Source: Rhizophagus irregularis
Lineage: Eukaryota; Glomeromycota; Glomeromycetes; Glomerales; Glomeraceae
Assembly (NCBI RefSeq): GCF_026210795.1
Contig: NC_089429.1
Span: 2,294,001-2,358,000, forward strand
Direction of reading: 5' to 3'
Length of the DNA: 64,000 nt
The translations under genes were made by a program, and so were the position numbers. The notes under the pieces were generated by a model, which was not told the DNA's origin, searched no databases, and saw only the letters and a list, made by a program, of their open reading frames with translations. Positions 1-10,825 of this stretch are shown here, one piece after another. Each line of letters opens with the position of its first letter. Position 1 is the stretch's first letter.

Positions 1-42
1 TAATTTAAATTATATGTGAATTTTACATAAATATAATAAACT

Positions 43-543
43 ACTTACGATCTAAAATATTAAATAATTTTTTAAAGAATTTAGTTAGTTAAATTATATA
101 TAAATATAGTAGCTAATAGAATTAAATAAATGACAAACTTACACCCTATAGTATTATTAATGTTAAATTATAATCAATTAGATCAATTAGATAAAATATT
201 ATAATTGTATATAAAAATTAAATATATATGGTAACTTACAATCTAATTATTTAAATAAATAATATTATTAATTTAAATTATATGTAAATATTTTAAATTA
301 ATATAAAATTAAATACTTACTTTCTATTACATCATAATTATTAAGCAATTATATTAATGAAAAAAATTAGTTATTTGAAACATTTATATAAAATACAATA
401 AAAATAAATAGCTATTAACTTACCAACTATAATAACATTAATAAAATAAATTATTTGATTATATTTAGAAATAAATAATTCAATTATTATAAATACAGTT
501 AATTTAAAATTTTAAAAATTATTTGTTTATAATTTACAAGCTA
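43..543 (-). other. Chain of six 3-nt microexon-like units
   Basis: Six times in 500 bp the plus strand reads ACTTAC-NNN-CTA (the last copy ATTTAC-NNN-CTA). The positions are 43-54, 137-148, 234-245, 315-326, 418-429 and 532-543. On the minus strand each is TAG-NNN-GTAAGT: a 3' splice site, exactly three bases, then a near-consensus 5' splice site. The gaps would be introns of about 78-111 nt, the usual size in this window. In minus-strand order the triplets are CTT, TTG, AAA, ATT, GGT and ATC, and none introduces a stop in the phases tried. The series may continue off the left edge. It could be the middle of a gene with one-codon exons, a set of recursive splice sites, or a coincidence of a degenerate tandem repeat. 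The pattern is seen directly; splicing is inference. Confidence 0.45.
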
Positions 544-582
544 CAATATTATCATTAAATTTTTCTGAATAAGTTTACATAC

Positions 583-712
583 TTTTGTCTTCCTCGATTT
601 CTGAAACTAGTTTAAATTTGTTTTAAAAAGTATTTAGAATAATTTCAAATTTATGTTAGATATCTATGTTCATGCTATATGCTTTTACCTTTGCCATTAC
701 TTTGACCCATTA
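583..712 (-). other. Two candidate short exons upstream of the microexon chain
   Basis: On the minus strand an 18-nt segment (583-600) lies between TTTCAG and GTATGT. A 24-nt segment (689-712) lies between TATTCAG and GTAAAAG. The intron between them would be 88 nt, but the one joining the 18-nt segment to the first 3-nt unit would be only 42 nt, shorter than other introns here. Both segments are purine-rich and would encode charged or hydrophilic residues. No start codon or signal peptide could be placed with confidence, so these are tentative exons of the same hypothetical gene. Confidence 0.25.
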
Positions 713-1627
713 CTGAATAATATTATTGGAATTCTTCCTGAAAATCATAGGTAAATACAATTAAGCGCCTTTATTCGAGCATATATAGTTATTTGTGTAA
801 TTTGTGTAATATTATTTATGCAAAATGCAGATGCCAAGATTTCGGTTCCAGATATAGTTAACTAGTGTAACAGAACCGTTAGATATTATTTGATAAACAC
901 TATGACAAATTAAATGGTAATTACTAAATTAAAAAACTTTCTTGTCGATCATTTAACCAAAAATCTTACAAAGAAAAAACCAAAAGTTCTATGAAAGAGT
1001 TAAAATTATACTTACACGAGTCTTTTTTTCACTCCTTTTATTGTAGGTTATATATATTTTGTTGAAAATATTGACCAAAGACAATTTGAGAAAAGCGTTG
1101 AATATTCTGAAAAAATGAAAAAAAAGGTTTACATTTCTTTTGATACAAAATTCAAACAGGAGTATCAAGCGTCAGTACAATAGTGCACTGTGCAAATTTT
1201 GTTATGAAGTAAAAGAGGATGGGCATATGAAAAAGTTGCTCAAAGTATATAATAAATAAAGATCAGGCAAGTCGCAGATATAAAGGATAGCATGATATCA
1301 TAAGATTTTCCACTACGCGTCTACACCTAGTGTACCTTGCGGTTCCTGAGAGTTGTTACTTAGGAAAAGAGTTTTGTCATAACTACGAGACTTTTCTGGA
1401 AGAATAGGCGATATTATTTATAAGTTTTAGTTTTTTTTTAGTTTTTAGATTTTTTGTTGTTTTTTTTATTGATACAGACATACAGTTTAATTTAGTTTAA
1501 CACTATATAGTTAGGTTTGGTGTCTTGTTTAGTTGTTTTATCTTATTTTAAATAGTTCTAGTTTAGTTGCAGTATAGATGTACTGTATATTTTCATAGGT
1601 CTACATCGCTGATGTTAGACACTTAAA
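713..1627. other. Intergenic, AT-rich, faint coding decay
   Basis: No open gene. Short stretches around 1100-1420 have somewhat higher coding character on the plus strand, broken by many stops, and may be the residue of an old mobile-element gene. Nothing specific could be recognised. Confidence 0.4.
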
Positions 1628-1703
1628 GTATAGTCCTTGATTATTTGAAAAAAAATAAAAAAAAATTTTTTTTTTTGTCGTGAAACAAAACGAAGGACTA
1701 TAC
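1628..1703. repeat. 76-bp inverted repeat, tiny hairpin element
   Basis: GTATAGTCCTT at 1628-1638 is matched by AAGGACTATAC at 1693-1703, with a poly(A)/poly(T) interior. The layout is that of a very small foldback MITE. No clear target duplication was found. Confidence 0.35.
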
Positions 1704-1979
1704 ATGTTTATGAGCATATTGGATCATGTGGTAAAGTCCATTTGTCACGACATCACGTCATCACATCACAAATTTTGTGCTACAAAAAAAAAATGCATTG
1801 CAAGTGTTACATGATCTACATGTTCATTTATTTATTTGGGGTCAAATAGGTAGTATTACATAAATCGGGATCTTAGTCATCTTACCACACTATCGAGAAG
1901 AGGAAAAGGTCAAGATAGGAAGAATAAACTATGAACGTTTTATAGCGCCAAAAATATTTTGCTGAACTCCGAAATATTA

Positions 1980-2660
1980 AGAGATTATGTAACACCTAAA
2001 GTCGAATAATTGAAGAATATTTTTGTAAGTTGCGGAGAAGAAATTGAGTGGACTGCAATAAAAAGGAAGCTTATGAAGATACAAGAGTTAAACAAGTGTT
2101 GGAAATGAACTTGGGATTGAGCAATTTTAAAGAAATTGATAGCTCTTTGGATTAGGGATTGGAATCAATTCCCATTATTAGAATCGATTCTAAAATCGAT
2201 TAATCGCGATTAATCGTTTCGCAAATACCGATTTTTTTTATACTGTTTATAATAGGTGTGTTTAAACACATATCACGTGATTACAAAAATTACAGTGATC
2301 GACGAACAAATTTCCTTTTTTGGAAATTTGTACAACCTTGTGCGATGGCAACTTGAATTTTATTGGGAGATAAAATTTCCTTTTTAGGAAGTTTGTGTTC
2401 TGTCACGTGATTCGCGGGCGGAATTATGAATTTGGCCAAAATTAACTATTTTGAACAAATAATAATTTACGGTCAAATTAACGAAACTGCGCCACAATAA
2501 GTAGATTCGATTTTTATTCGAGATTCGATTTAAAATCGATTCTTATCGATTTTCGATAGTTTCAATTTTAATCGAATCTTTTCCGATCCCTACTTTGGAT
2601 CTACATAAAAAATTAATAAAGGCGGCAGAATTACACGAAATGAGTTCACAAAAAGAGTAA
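1980..2660 (+). pseudogene. Decayed coding fragment split by a hAT MITE
   Basis: Codon-like sequence runs from about 2040 to 2152 and resumes in the same frame after the MITE, at 2601-2657. Removing the insertion and one target copy restores a continuous reading frame across the junction, with a lysine- and glutamate-rich sequence ending at a stop near 2657. Stops upstream and the short length show it was already a fragment. Family unknown. Its value is as an insertion target that proves the MITE boundaries. Confidence 0.45.
2153..2592. mobile_element. Non-autonomous hAT element (MITE), 440 bp
   Basis: The element starts TAGGGATTGGAA and ends TTCCGATCCCTA, giving short terminal inverted repeats. 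It is flanked on both sides by the identical 8-bp target duplication CTTTGGAT (2145-2152 and 2593-2600), the hallmark of hAT transposition. It carries no coding capacity. The interior holds several copies of an AATCGATT-like motif near both ends, which is typical of subterminal transposase sites, and an AAATTTCC/GGAAATTT hairpin near 2306-2331. The perfect target duplication suggests a fairly young insertion. Confidence 0.85.
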
Positions 2661-2805
2661 AATAGGAAAATAGGGGAACAGACGAAACATTAAGATAAAA
2701 TAGCCACTAAGAATGCAATGGAAAAAGAATATAAAAAGAGATGGATAAGGAATAGGTTGAGTAAAGTGCGTTATTTTAATCCTAGTTGAAGTCACGTGAT
2801 TTCAC

Positions 2806-3046
2806 GTAAAAAATTATCTACCCAGAAAATTTTTTCACCCCACGTGACCCTAAATAATTTGTCACCCGTGTCACTTTTTATAAGTCTTGGACTTAGATTT
2901 TTTTAGGTGTCTAAAATCCTCTTTGTCACACGTTATTCGTCACATGGTTAATTTCTTAATTCCAGCCAAATCTCATAATGCCGGCCAAAGTCACGTGGGG
3001 TGAAAAATTTTCTAGCGATACTGGGGTAGATTAAAAAATTTTCCAA
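2806..3046. mobile_element. Foldback/MITE, about 240 bp
   Basis: The left arm around 2806-2848 and the right arm around 2990-3046 are inverted copies. The best core is a 23-24 bp match ending CCCCACGTGAC (left, 2825-2848) against GTCACGTGGGG (right, 2990-3012), with further imperfect pairing outside it. No transposase. The target duplication could not be defined because the outer bases are A/T palindromes. Confidence 0.55.
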
Positions 3047-4192
3047 CATAAATTAGTTGGGATTATTATTATCTTTTTATTTGAATGTAGTTTATTTTTT
3101 TATGTATAATTTTTGTAATTTTAATCATACATCATCTATTTAGTAAGGTTCGTTATGTAATAGGAAATGGTACTACAACGTTACTATATGAGGTAACGGT
3201 TTTGGTATGGAGGGAGACAAAGGTTTTGTCAAACTCAAGGTGTGCTTTATAGATTTTGTATTTTCTTTATCATATAAATAATAAAGTGTGTCATTTACCA
3301 AAAAAAAAAATAAAATAAAATAAAATTTGTGAAAATATAAATAACTCCATAAGTATTAATTGTATTTTCATGAAAATTGAGATTTGAACCTGTTGAAATT
3401 TTCACTTAAAAAGGAAGTGATTCGCTTTGAATAAAGTGTTCAAACTATGTTTTAAAATATATGCAAACTATAGTCAGAGATAAACCGATTTTGACTTACC
3501 AAATCCACGTATAATTAATTTTACTACTATATACTGATTTTATTATAAATTTCGCGATATAGCTATTAAGCTATACCGATGTTAAGTTATATTGTATTAT
3601 TCGCGATAAGCCGATACCGATTTTTTTTTCTATATACCAATCATCGTTATAAAAAAGTTTTCACCAAAGAGAGTAAGATAACAGATGTAAGTTAAATATC
3701 TCGCCCCTTTTATTAACTCTTTTATTATCGTTATGTCTACAAATAAGCGTGTTACTTTATCTGTAGCTCAAGTTTTATAAATATAGTATAATAAATAAAG
3801 CGTCTATTATAAAAAAAAATTTATATAAAAAATTTACATATTAAGTTCGGATATTTATTTTACCGAACTCTCGGTATAACGACCTAAATCAGGATTCTGA
3901 CTGTATAATATTTGTTTATACTATTTAAAAATAATTATAATTGTGTATCTACGTGTGAAGAAAATCAAACAGATATAATAATGATATATTTTGTGTAATA
4001 TAACCGATCAGGGGTGAAAGAAGCTTATGAAGCCTATTCGCCACAATAGTCTACTTCAGAATTGATTGGGGATAGTCGATCAATCAATTCTTCCCAAATA
4101 AGTAGATCAAGTTAAAAATATGTACGTTTATTTATGCTATTTTTAAAATAGTTTAAAAGTATAAATTATTTAATTATTCATATTAAAATATG
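3047..4192. other. Intergenic, AT-rich
   Basis: No gene seen. An A-rich tail of AAAAT units at 3300-3326 could mark the 3' end of an old retroposed sequence, but no matching target duplication was found. An imperfect inverted repeat lies near 4048-4110. Confidence 0.4.
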
Positions 4193-4339
4193 GTAAATCT
4201 CAAACTCCAAATATATACAGATAATGTGGGAGTGTATAATACGTGGACGAAATTATTTTTAGAGGAGGAGTTAATTTGGTCAATTCGTCGGAATTAGAAT
4301 ATTAATTCAGTAGTATTATGGAAAATGATTTATAAATTT

Positions 4340-5815
4340 GTTAAGGGCAATAATTTAATTGTATCGATAAACAAAGTAAAATCTCACTCAAAGAACCGAG
4401 GAAATGCAAAATGAGCATATCTAGTTATGATGACAAAGATAAAATTTTTATTAATAGTGATAACGATGTAACGTGTGAATATTTGGTGTATTGGAGAGGT
4501 TCAATGATCGGGAAAAGCCCGAGAGAATTCATGAAAGAAATTAATCAATATAGGTATAAAGCGGAATGGCTCGCGCTTGAGATCAACAGATCAATGAATA
4601 TAGCAGTAGTTGATATTGATTGGAAGTCAACATTAGATATAATTATGAAAGAATTTAAATAGGATACATCATTGATTAATAATGAGCGTGCGTGCAGCAT
4701 ATAATTTAAAAACTTTTTTTAGAAATTTTACCAGTGATGGGTTGTTAAACAAACGTAATCCAGAAATTTACCCTATAAAAAATAAATGTCCGGAAAATGT
4801 CTACGAAAATGTCCGGAAATTGTCCAGAATAAATCTGGCATGTCCAGAAATTGTCCAGAAAATGTCTATTTTTTTGCTACAAATTTGATACCTAAAATTT
4901 TGACATATCCGGACTTTGTACAGAATATATCCAGAATTTGTCCAGTATAAAATTTTGGACAAATTCCGGACAGATAAACCTGGACAAATTCCGGACATAG
5001 TAAAAATTCAGATAATTTGAATTGGACAAATTCCGGATATGAAAAAATTCTGGACAAATTCTGGACGCTACTTCCAAAAAAGGATAAATTAATTTTGTAA
5101 AAAAATGCAAAAAGCACAAGACTGACATTCATAACCTTCTTTGTCATACTAATTAAATTTGCTGAGCAGGCAAAAATACTATATATCTATGATATAAAAC
5201 TTTAGGTTAAAAGCAATTATAATGATGGCCACCTGTTGATCATCTTTTTGTGCCAAATTTTATGAAAAAATATTTCAGGTCAATTTCCGGACAAATTCTG
5301 GACAAAATGAGTGTCCGGAAACGAGTGTGTTTTTGGAACAATTTCCGGACATGGTACCTGGCATTTTCTGGACATTTTCCGGACAATTATTTAGACAAAT
5401 TTTCCGGACAATTTCTGGACATTTTCCGGACACTTGTGTGTTCGATGTAAAATGACTTAATGACTTATGAAAATTGGATACATATTTGGATGTGCAGAGA
5501 AATAGTACGACTATCAAATTATTAACGCGGCATATGAAAGTTAACAGAGTCCAGAAAATACGGGATTCAAGGTTGATCATAGGTTACATGCGAATTTGCT
5601 TTACATATTGAATGAGAGATCCTAATTATTTTTAATGGTAGAATATTTCGTGAAACAATTAAGGGGATTATTAATAATAGGCATTCAAGAAAAAGTCTTT
5701 AAAGATGCAGTTAAAGAATTTGTATTGGAAATTAAGGAGTTAACATACAAATTCATTTGGATACAAAGATGTGAAGAAGTGAGCATGATCAAGGCATCAC
5801 GAAAAATATGAAAAG
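4340..5815 (+). pseudogene. Broken LINE ORF2 C-terminal region (RNase H and downstream)
   Basis: Reading begins with the RNase H motif near 4372. A frameshift at about 4409 moves the frame to the open stretch 4411-4662 (83 codons), which has an aromatic-rich segment and ends in a stop. Coding sense continues as a stop-interrupted frame to about 4785 (segment LLNKRNPEIYP). It resumes after the foldback insertion at about 5455 with a Trp-His-Ile-Trp-x-Cys segment and ends near 5815 with a lysine-rich tail. The order matches the RNase H to C-terminal end of fungal LINEs; the family assignment is by motif, not by alignment. Not functional. Confidence 0.6.
4787..5440. repeat. Foldback built from many TGTCCGGAAAtTGTCC units
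   Basis: About 25 copies of a roughly 11-bp unit, TGTCCGGAAAA or TGTCCAGAAAT, occupy two blocks (about 4787-5065 and 5277-5440). The first 80 bp carry the unit in one orientation and most of the remainder in the other, so the ends form an inverted repeat. The insert interrupts the LINE reading frame between the segments around 4785 and 5455. The central 5066-5276 part is unrelated sequence that includes a TTTGCTGAGCAGGCAAAAATAC motif also seen in other MITEs of this window. No target duplication was found. Confidence 0.65.
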
Positions 5816-6138
5816 GAGGGGGAAAATAATCAATCTAGGATACCATATTGTGGAGTTAACGATCAAACTAAACATAAGATAGATGGATTGGTTATACAGT
5901 AATATAGAATGGGTAGTCGTTAGATTTATCTGATTTATGGAATTATCATAACTTTATAGTATTTAGAAGTTCGAATTATACAGCAAATTATTCAATTTTA
6001 TATTAGGTTTATTTTATTTTTACTGTAAGATAGATACTTTATTGATAAGATGTTTTGGCGTCTATATTATAATCAATTATGTTGTATAATTATTATAATA
6101 CTAATAAAGCTAAAAAAAAAAAGTAAATCTCAAACTCC

Positions 6139-6835
6139 GTTACTGCGGACAATGCTGTCTTACATTTTAAAAAATTTTCCTTTAAGTTGATAGTTTATTT
6201 GGTTAGGTTTGGATCTTATTTTTTTTTAAAAAAAAATAATCTTTACATTACGATAAAACAGGTATTCAACTTGTTTTTTTCTTTTTTTAACAGTTAAATT
6301 GCGAAATATTATAGTTTGTTAATATTTATTTCTTTTGGTTTTAACGAATGGGACTGTCGAAAAAGCAATTGCATTAATAGAACCATAGAAGATGCTACCG
6401 AATGACAACAGCATAATATATAATGTTATTCTTTAAAGGGTTCTTAGTGTTTTGATGCTCCAATAAAGATAGAGAGAATGACTAAAATACAATTTACATT
6501 AATAATTACAAAAGAATGATAAATCGCTGTAATGTGTAAATAGATATGTATCCCGAGCACGATTTCTAGAGTTTCTAGCCATACTACAACACTCTCCTCA
6601 AGACCGTTATCCAACGACGTTGTTCCGATCTCGCTTGATACTGCTACAGTAATATTTTTAGCAATAAAGTTTTTTTCAGTTATAACTTTTGATTTATTAG
6701 TAGTTTTAAAAATAATTTAACATTCGATTTCATTTCCACAATCAGCTTTGGTATCTCGTCATTCGCAACCAGCCGATGAATAAGAATATACCAAAGAAAG
6801 TAGACTAGAGCAGTGAAAGCAACGGAGGAGGCTAG
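6139..6835. other. Intergenic
   Basis: AT-rich, with short poly(A)/poly(T) runs. No convincing gene or repeat boundary was seen. Confidence 0.4.
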
Positions 6836-8060
6836 ATGTTGAAATTCGAGCCTCGTAATAGAGCATTGTTGGCGATCAAAGAAGATCGGATAAGGAATAA
6901 ACAACGAAAATATAATTGGCACATGAGCGGGAATAAAGAAAGTAATATTGGTATAAGCATTCCAGTTGCTTCTCAACCTGAAACTTCCTCAAAACCTTCA
7001 CAGAATACTGCTCTTATTCAGATACATTTGTCAACTGGTCAAGCTATTCGTGAAAAATTTTCCTCATCTACGAAATTTCTAATTTATTTGGATGAGTATC
7101 TAATGAAGAATGAGCCAAGTATAAAATTTCAATTGATGTTACCATTACCTAGAAAGGTATTTAAGATGATCAGATGGCGCAGATGTTGGTTTGGCACAAA
7201 ATACTTCTTTGAATGGATATTTCGTCACAACAACCGTAACTGTCAGCAATGAAATCAAGGACTACAAATATTTCAAAAATTTCAAATAGGAGATTAGAAA
7301 TTGAATCTGATGATGATGATACTGATGATGACGACGATGACAGTGAGGCGATGATGGTAGTAGTCAAAGACATGTGATGGGGATTTCGCAAGCTCCGTCA
7401 CAGATTTGTGATCCAAAACAATATTCCGCCTAATGTTCCTTTTGCCGCAAGTACCACTACAAATTCCTGTGATCCCGAATAATGTTTCGCGAAATTTTCC
7501 TCCAAATTTTGGACAACCTCCACGAACAGTACATCACGGATATTGGTGTGGCTAATTTACGAAGTTAGTTCATCGGAATTTCCGATTTAAATTATTAAAA
7601 AAAAGAACTAAAATTTTATAATTTATGATTTACAAGAACTTACACACTTAAGCAAAACAAGGATTAAAAATGAATCTTTACGAATAATTGGTAATTCTGC
7701 ATTTTCCATAGGAGTTTAAAATATCTTACCGTTGGATACACGTGTTACAGATAAAGATGTAAAAGAACTTTAAGGTAAATTTTATTAACCTTTTATTATC
7801 AGTATTTGACCTGATATATTCGATCTAAATTTTTTTTTTTTAGTACAGGACTTTCAAAATTAACATTTTTGAATTTGGATTATACGAAAGTTTCTTTATC
7901 TTGTAAACAAATTCTGAGCTGGTAAAAAGATATTTTGTTTAATTAAAAGAGATTATAAATATCAAAATTAATAATTTATCATTTTTGTTTTTTTTAGAAA
8001 TGTCTCAATTACTTACAGGGATTATCAAAGGATTCTGTAATGATGACGATGATGAATAGT
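6836..8060 (+). pseudogene. Decayed UBX-domain plus leucine-rich-repeat gene
   Basis: The first part (6836-7250) encodes a UBX-like fold: a basic linker, then a segment running LIQIHLSTGQAIREKF to a FQLMLPLPRK strand. The frame shifts near 7168; in the new frame the sequence continues as DGADVGLAQNTS and then a VTTTVTV strand, matching the end of UBX domains, which usually recruit Cdc48/p97. An Asp-rich acidic tract follows (7300-7345). Leucine-rich-repeat-like sequence comes next (about 7660-7775 and 7843-7921, KLTFLNLDYT), separated by introns such as 7774-7842 with GTAAAT and a T-rich TTTAG acceptor. Several stops and frameshifts show it is dead or very badly mutated. The UBX call is by motif and the LRR call is weaker. 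Confidence 0.5.
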
Positions 8061-8790
8061 CAAAGAATCAAATATGCATATAATATAATAATAATAGAAT
8101 ATTTATGATGGCCTATTTAACTATATCTAACTATATCCGTATATTATTAAATAAGAATTAATATTAAGCTCTTTAAATATAATCGAAACTTTTGCAACAA
8201 TAATTTCAGTTTATCATAAATATTGCGTACAGTACTTCAATGTTAAACTGCAAACATAAATATTTGCGCTCTCCTCAATCTGTGGCAATCTTAGTATTTA
8301 TGAACCGTTGTTCATTCGATAATACATCATAAAACTCGAGTATTGGCTAAAGTTTTCATTGATGCACCCTGGAAGCCTAGAGAGTCCCTTTCTTGGTTTA
8401 TAAGGGTCCAGTATATTACGACCATTACGTTATACTCATATGGCAAAAAATAGAGATCATTTTTTTTCGTTAATCTTTTTATTTTTTCAAATTCTGCTTA
8501 AAAATATCCGTTAGAAAGCCAAAGTTTCTGGGTTTCAAATAAACTTTAAAGAGGCATAATATAAATAAAGTTTACAACGAAAAATTACCATATGAAGTTA
8601 ACAATAGTTGCGAATTCTCTAAATAGTTTTAAAGTAATTTATATCAAAAAATTATCGAGCATTATTTATTCAAATCCAATACCATTTTATTTTTTTTCAT
8701 TATCTTAAATGTATTTTTTCCTTTAAACCTAAATACAAAATATTTCATATTTTGTGAAGTGATAATTAGATTATTATAATTTTATAATGA
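8061..8790. other. Intergenic
   Basis: AT-rich, with no gene recognised. Three short blocks of ordinary base composition around 8330-8450 show no open frame. Confidence 0.4.
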
Positions 8791-8792
8791 AA

Positions 8793-10260
8793 CTAGGCGT
8801 ACCCAGTCGCGTTGCGCCGGGAATAGGGCTTGCCCATCAAGCTAAGAAAGTAATAATAACATATTTATATTTTTATTTGGTATGTGTCTATGTGAATAGG
8901 TTTGGTTTTACTACTATTATTATAGTGGTATTAGTAAAAATAAATGTAATAATTAATTTATATAATTTATGTGTTTATGCAAATAATAGTGAATTGTGTG
9001 TGAATGTTATATATGAAATATTCTTATTAAATGCAAATTTTATGCTTAAAGTTTGTCCTTGTGATTTATTAATTGTCATTGCGACATGTATAGGAAATTG
9101 ATGCTAATTCAAAATAAAGGGTAGTTTACTTTCTGACGCTGTTAATGTGATACATGGAATAAATACACATTTACCAGTGATCCTGCTATGATTTCAGCAT
9201 CAATGACTTGACTTTGAAACAACAGATCAATCTAGTTCCATTGCAGATGCCTTCAGATGGGTTTAAATTTTGTGGAAGTATAATTGATATTCCTAACTTT
9301 AACTTCAATTCATCATGAGGAAGTTTAGGAATTTTTAAAATCTTAAAGGTGAATAAAGTTGTACCACTTTTGAATTAAATAGTAAGACATTTAAGTTAAT
9401 CAAATTAATTGTTGGAAATGGAATACCAAATCTTTCTTCTAGACTATGACGAGTGTTATTCTTTGTTTGTTTCCCTTCAACCCAATTAATATTAAGATCG
9501 TAATCTTCTGAATTGTATGATCTTATAATTTAATTCATTAATAACTCTACGAGTAGCCGTAAAAAATTGGGTTATACAGGAAATTTATTTTGAATTTTAA
9601 AAATTAAGTAGACCTTTATCAAAGTATTTCCATTTATGTAAAATTAATAAAATAACTCTTTCAAGCAATTTCTTAACATCCTCAACCACTTTTTTATCTT
9701 TTAAGTTGAAAGTAATTATTTATTACCATTTGCTCCTGTTTTACAACTAACTTTTTCTACAACCATTTTGATCAGAATTAAATGATGGTAAGTTTGTTTT
9801 AAGATTAAATTTAGCCGTATGATATCCATCTGAAGAATCAACCATCTTGTTGACTATAAACAGCACGATGTGAATTTGTTATTTTAAATCTTTGTTACCT
9901 AAAATCTTTTGATGCGGTAATAATTCAAAGGAGTAAAAGCAAATTTTAAATGAACCTGATCATTCTTTTTTAATTTATGTTACAATATTATATAGCGTCA
10001 AAAGGAATGCTTAAGTGTAATATTTTTTTGTCGGGTGAAGAAATTTTTTTTTCGATAACGACAGGATTTAAAATTTTTTTTGATTAAAATAATTAATATT
10101 TAATTATTTTTAAGATTACATGAATGTACTTTTTCATCGGAACATTAGAAACTTCATTATATTTTTTTTTTTAATTTTTTTGTATCAAATTTTTTTTATT
10201 GGTAACACGTATTTCTTTCTTCAAATACTGTGAAAAGTAACAAACATTATAAATAAATTT
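8793..10260 (-). mobile_element. Helitron relic, 3' end at 8793
   Basis: On the minus strand the element ends ...CCCGGCGCAACGCGACTGGGTACGC-CTAG and is followed by T. That is a GC-rich hairpin a few bases before a CTRR-type terminus inserted next to T, as Helitrons require. The same terminus recurs at 12902. A helicase remnant lies just inside, in the expected orientation. The 5' TC end was not located, so the right boundary is approximate. An 8787-9101 open frame in this stretch is just the terminus plus AT-rich filler. Confidence 0.6.
9110..9330 (-). pseudogene. Helitron/PIF1-type helicase C-terminal fragment
   Basis: Minus-strand reading gives KLPHDELKLKLG, then NLNPSEGICNGTRLI, then VIDAEIIAGS. 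After a one-base shift it gives CVFIPCITLTASESKLP. This order (Leu-rich strand, NLxPSxGLCNGTRL, then the FIPRI strand) is the conserved C-terminal region of PIF1-like helicases and of Helitron Rep-Hel proteins. Stops and frameshifts make it non-functional. Sequence further right on the same strand (to about 9560) still looks coding but could not be assigned. Confidence 0.7.
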
Positions 10261-10504
10261 TCATTTCATACATTGAAGAATGCAACTCAGATATTGTTCC
10301 AATGTTACAACTTACAATTTGACAATCAAACATCATTATCATCATTAGTTCTCGCAGATAATTGGATTTGGCTTTTTAATTATGATTCTATCTGTTCAGA
10401 AAATTTTTATAACAATCTAGGACATGATTCAATGACCATTGCTTGCTTCACAATATTTACAATTTGCACAGCTAATTATTTGATTTTTCCATTTTGCATA
10501 GTTT

Positions 10505-10600
10505 GTTGTCTGGAGCAAAGAATAGGACATTAGACTTTTAGGAATTCATGTGAAAAATGGATTAGTCACGTGAGGATTTTGTCACGTTATCAATACTGTA
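10505..10600. repeat. Dispersed repeat copy 1 (TTGTCTGGAG family)
   Basis: The block starts TTGTCTGGAGCAAAG, continues through GGACATTAGAC and reaches TCACGTGAGGATTTTGTCACG. It recurs at 26216-26305 with about 10 differences. Each copy sits just left of a copy of the kinase-gene flank (11180 and 26310), so it is probably part of the duplicated unit rather than an independent element. Confidence 0.65.
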
Positions 10601-10679
10601 ACGATCGATCGATCACGTGACCAGAATTCAATTTAATCACGGGATTGTCGATCTATGTTTCAAATGTTACGAAGGTTAC

Positions 10680-10825
10680 GAATGTTACGAATGTTTGATA
10701 TGTTTAACATATTTAACATATGCAACATATTAAATATGTTCAACATATCAAATATATGCAACATATCAAATATGTTTAATTTATTAAATATGTTTAATAT
10801 ATGCAATATGTTAGATATATTTAAC
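10680..10825. repeat. AT-rich short tandem repeat (AACATAT/ATATGTT)
   Basis: Alternating units such as TTAACATA, TGCAACATAT and AAATATGTT repeat over about 145 bp at an irregular 11-22 bp period. The array is internally palindromic and could form cruciforms. No gene. Confidence 0.55.

Larger units (their letters stand above)
4193..6138 (+). mobile_element. 5'-truncated LINE retrotransposon with poly(A) and 16-bp target duplication
   Basis: The 16-bp sequence GTAAATCTCAAACTCC occurs at 4193-4208 and again at 6123-6138. The second copy directly follows an AATAAAG signal and a run of A (6104-6122). This arrangement of direct repeat, body, poly(A) and direct repeat is the signature of target-primed reverse transcription. 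The body (4209-6122) contains an RNase H-like motif (KVKSHS...GN, about 4372-4408) and downstream segments that read like the C-terminal part of a LINE ORF2, including a Trp/His/Cys stretch (ENWIHIWMC) around 5480. The reverse transcriptase is absent, so it is a 5'-truncated copy. It is broken by frameshifts and by the inserted foldback described separately. Confidence 0.75.

Noticed and set aside
8787-9101. 104-codon plus-strand frame
   Set aside because: It begins inside the Helitron terminus that recurs at 12902 and continues into AT-rich filler. No domain or splice support.
10273-10533. 86-codon plus-strand frame
   Set aside because: Its end overlaps a dispersed repeat (TTGTCTGGAG block) and the rest shows no conserved feature.
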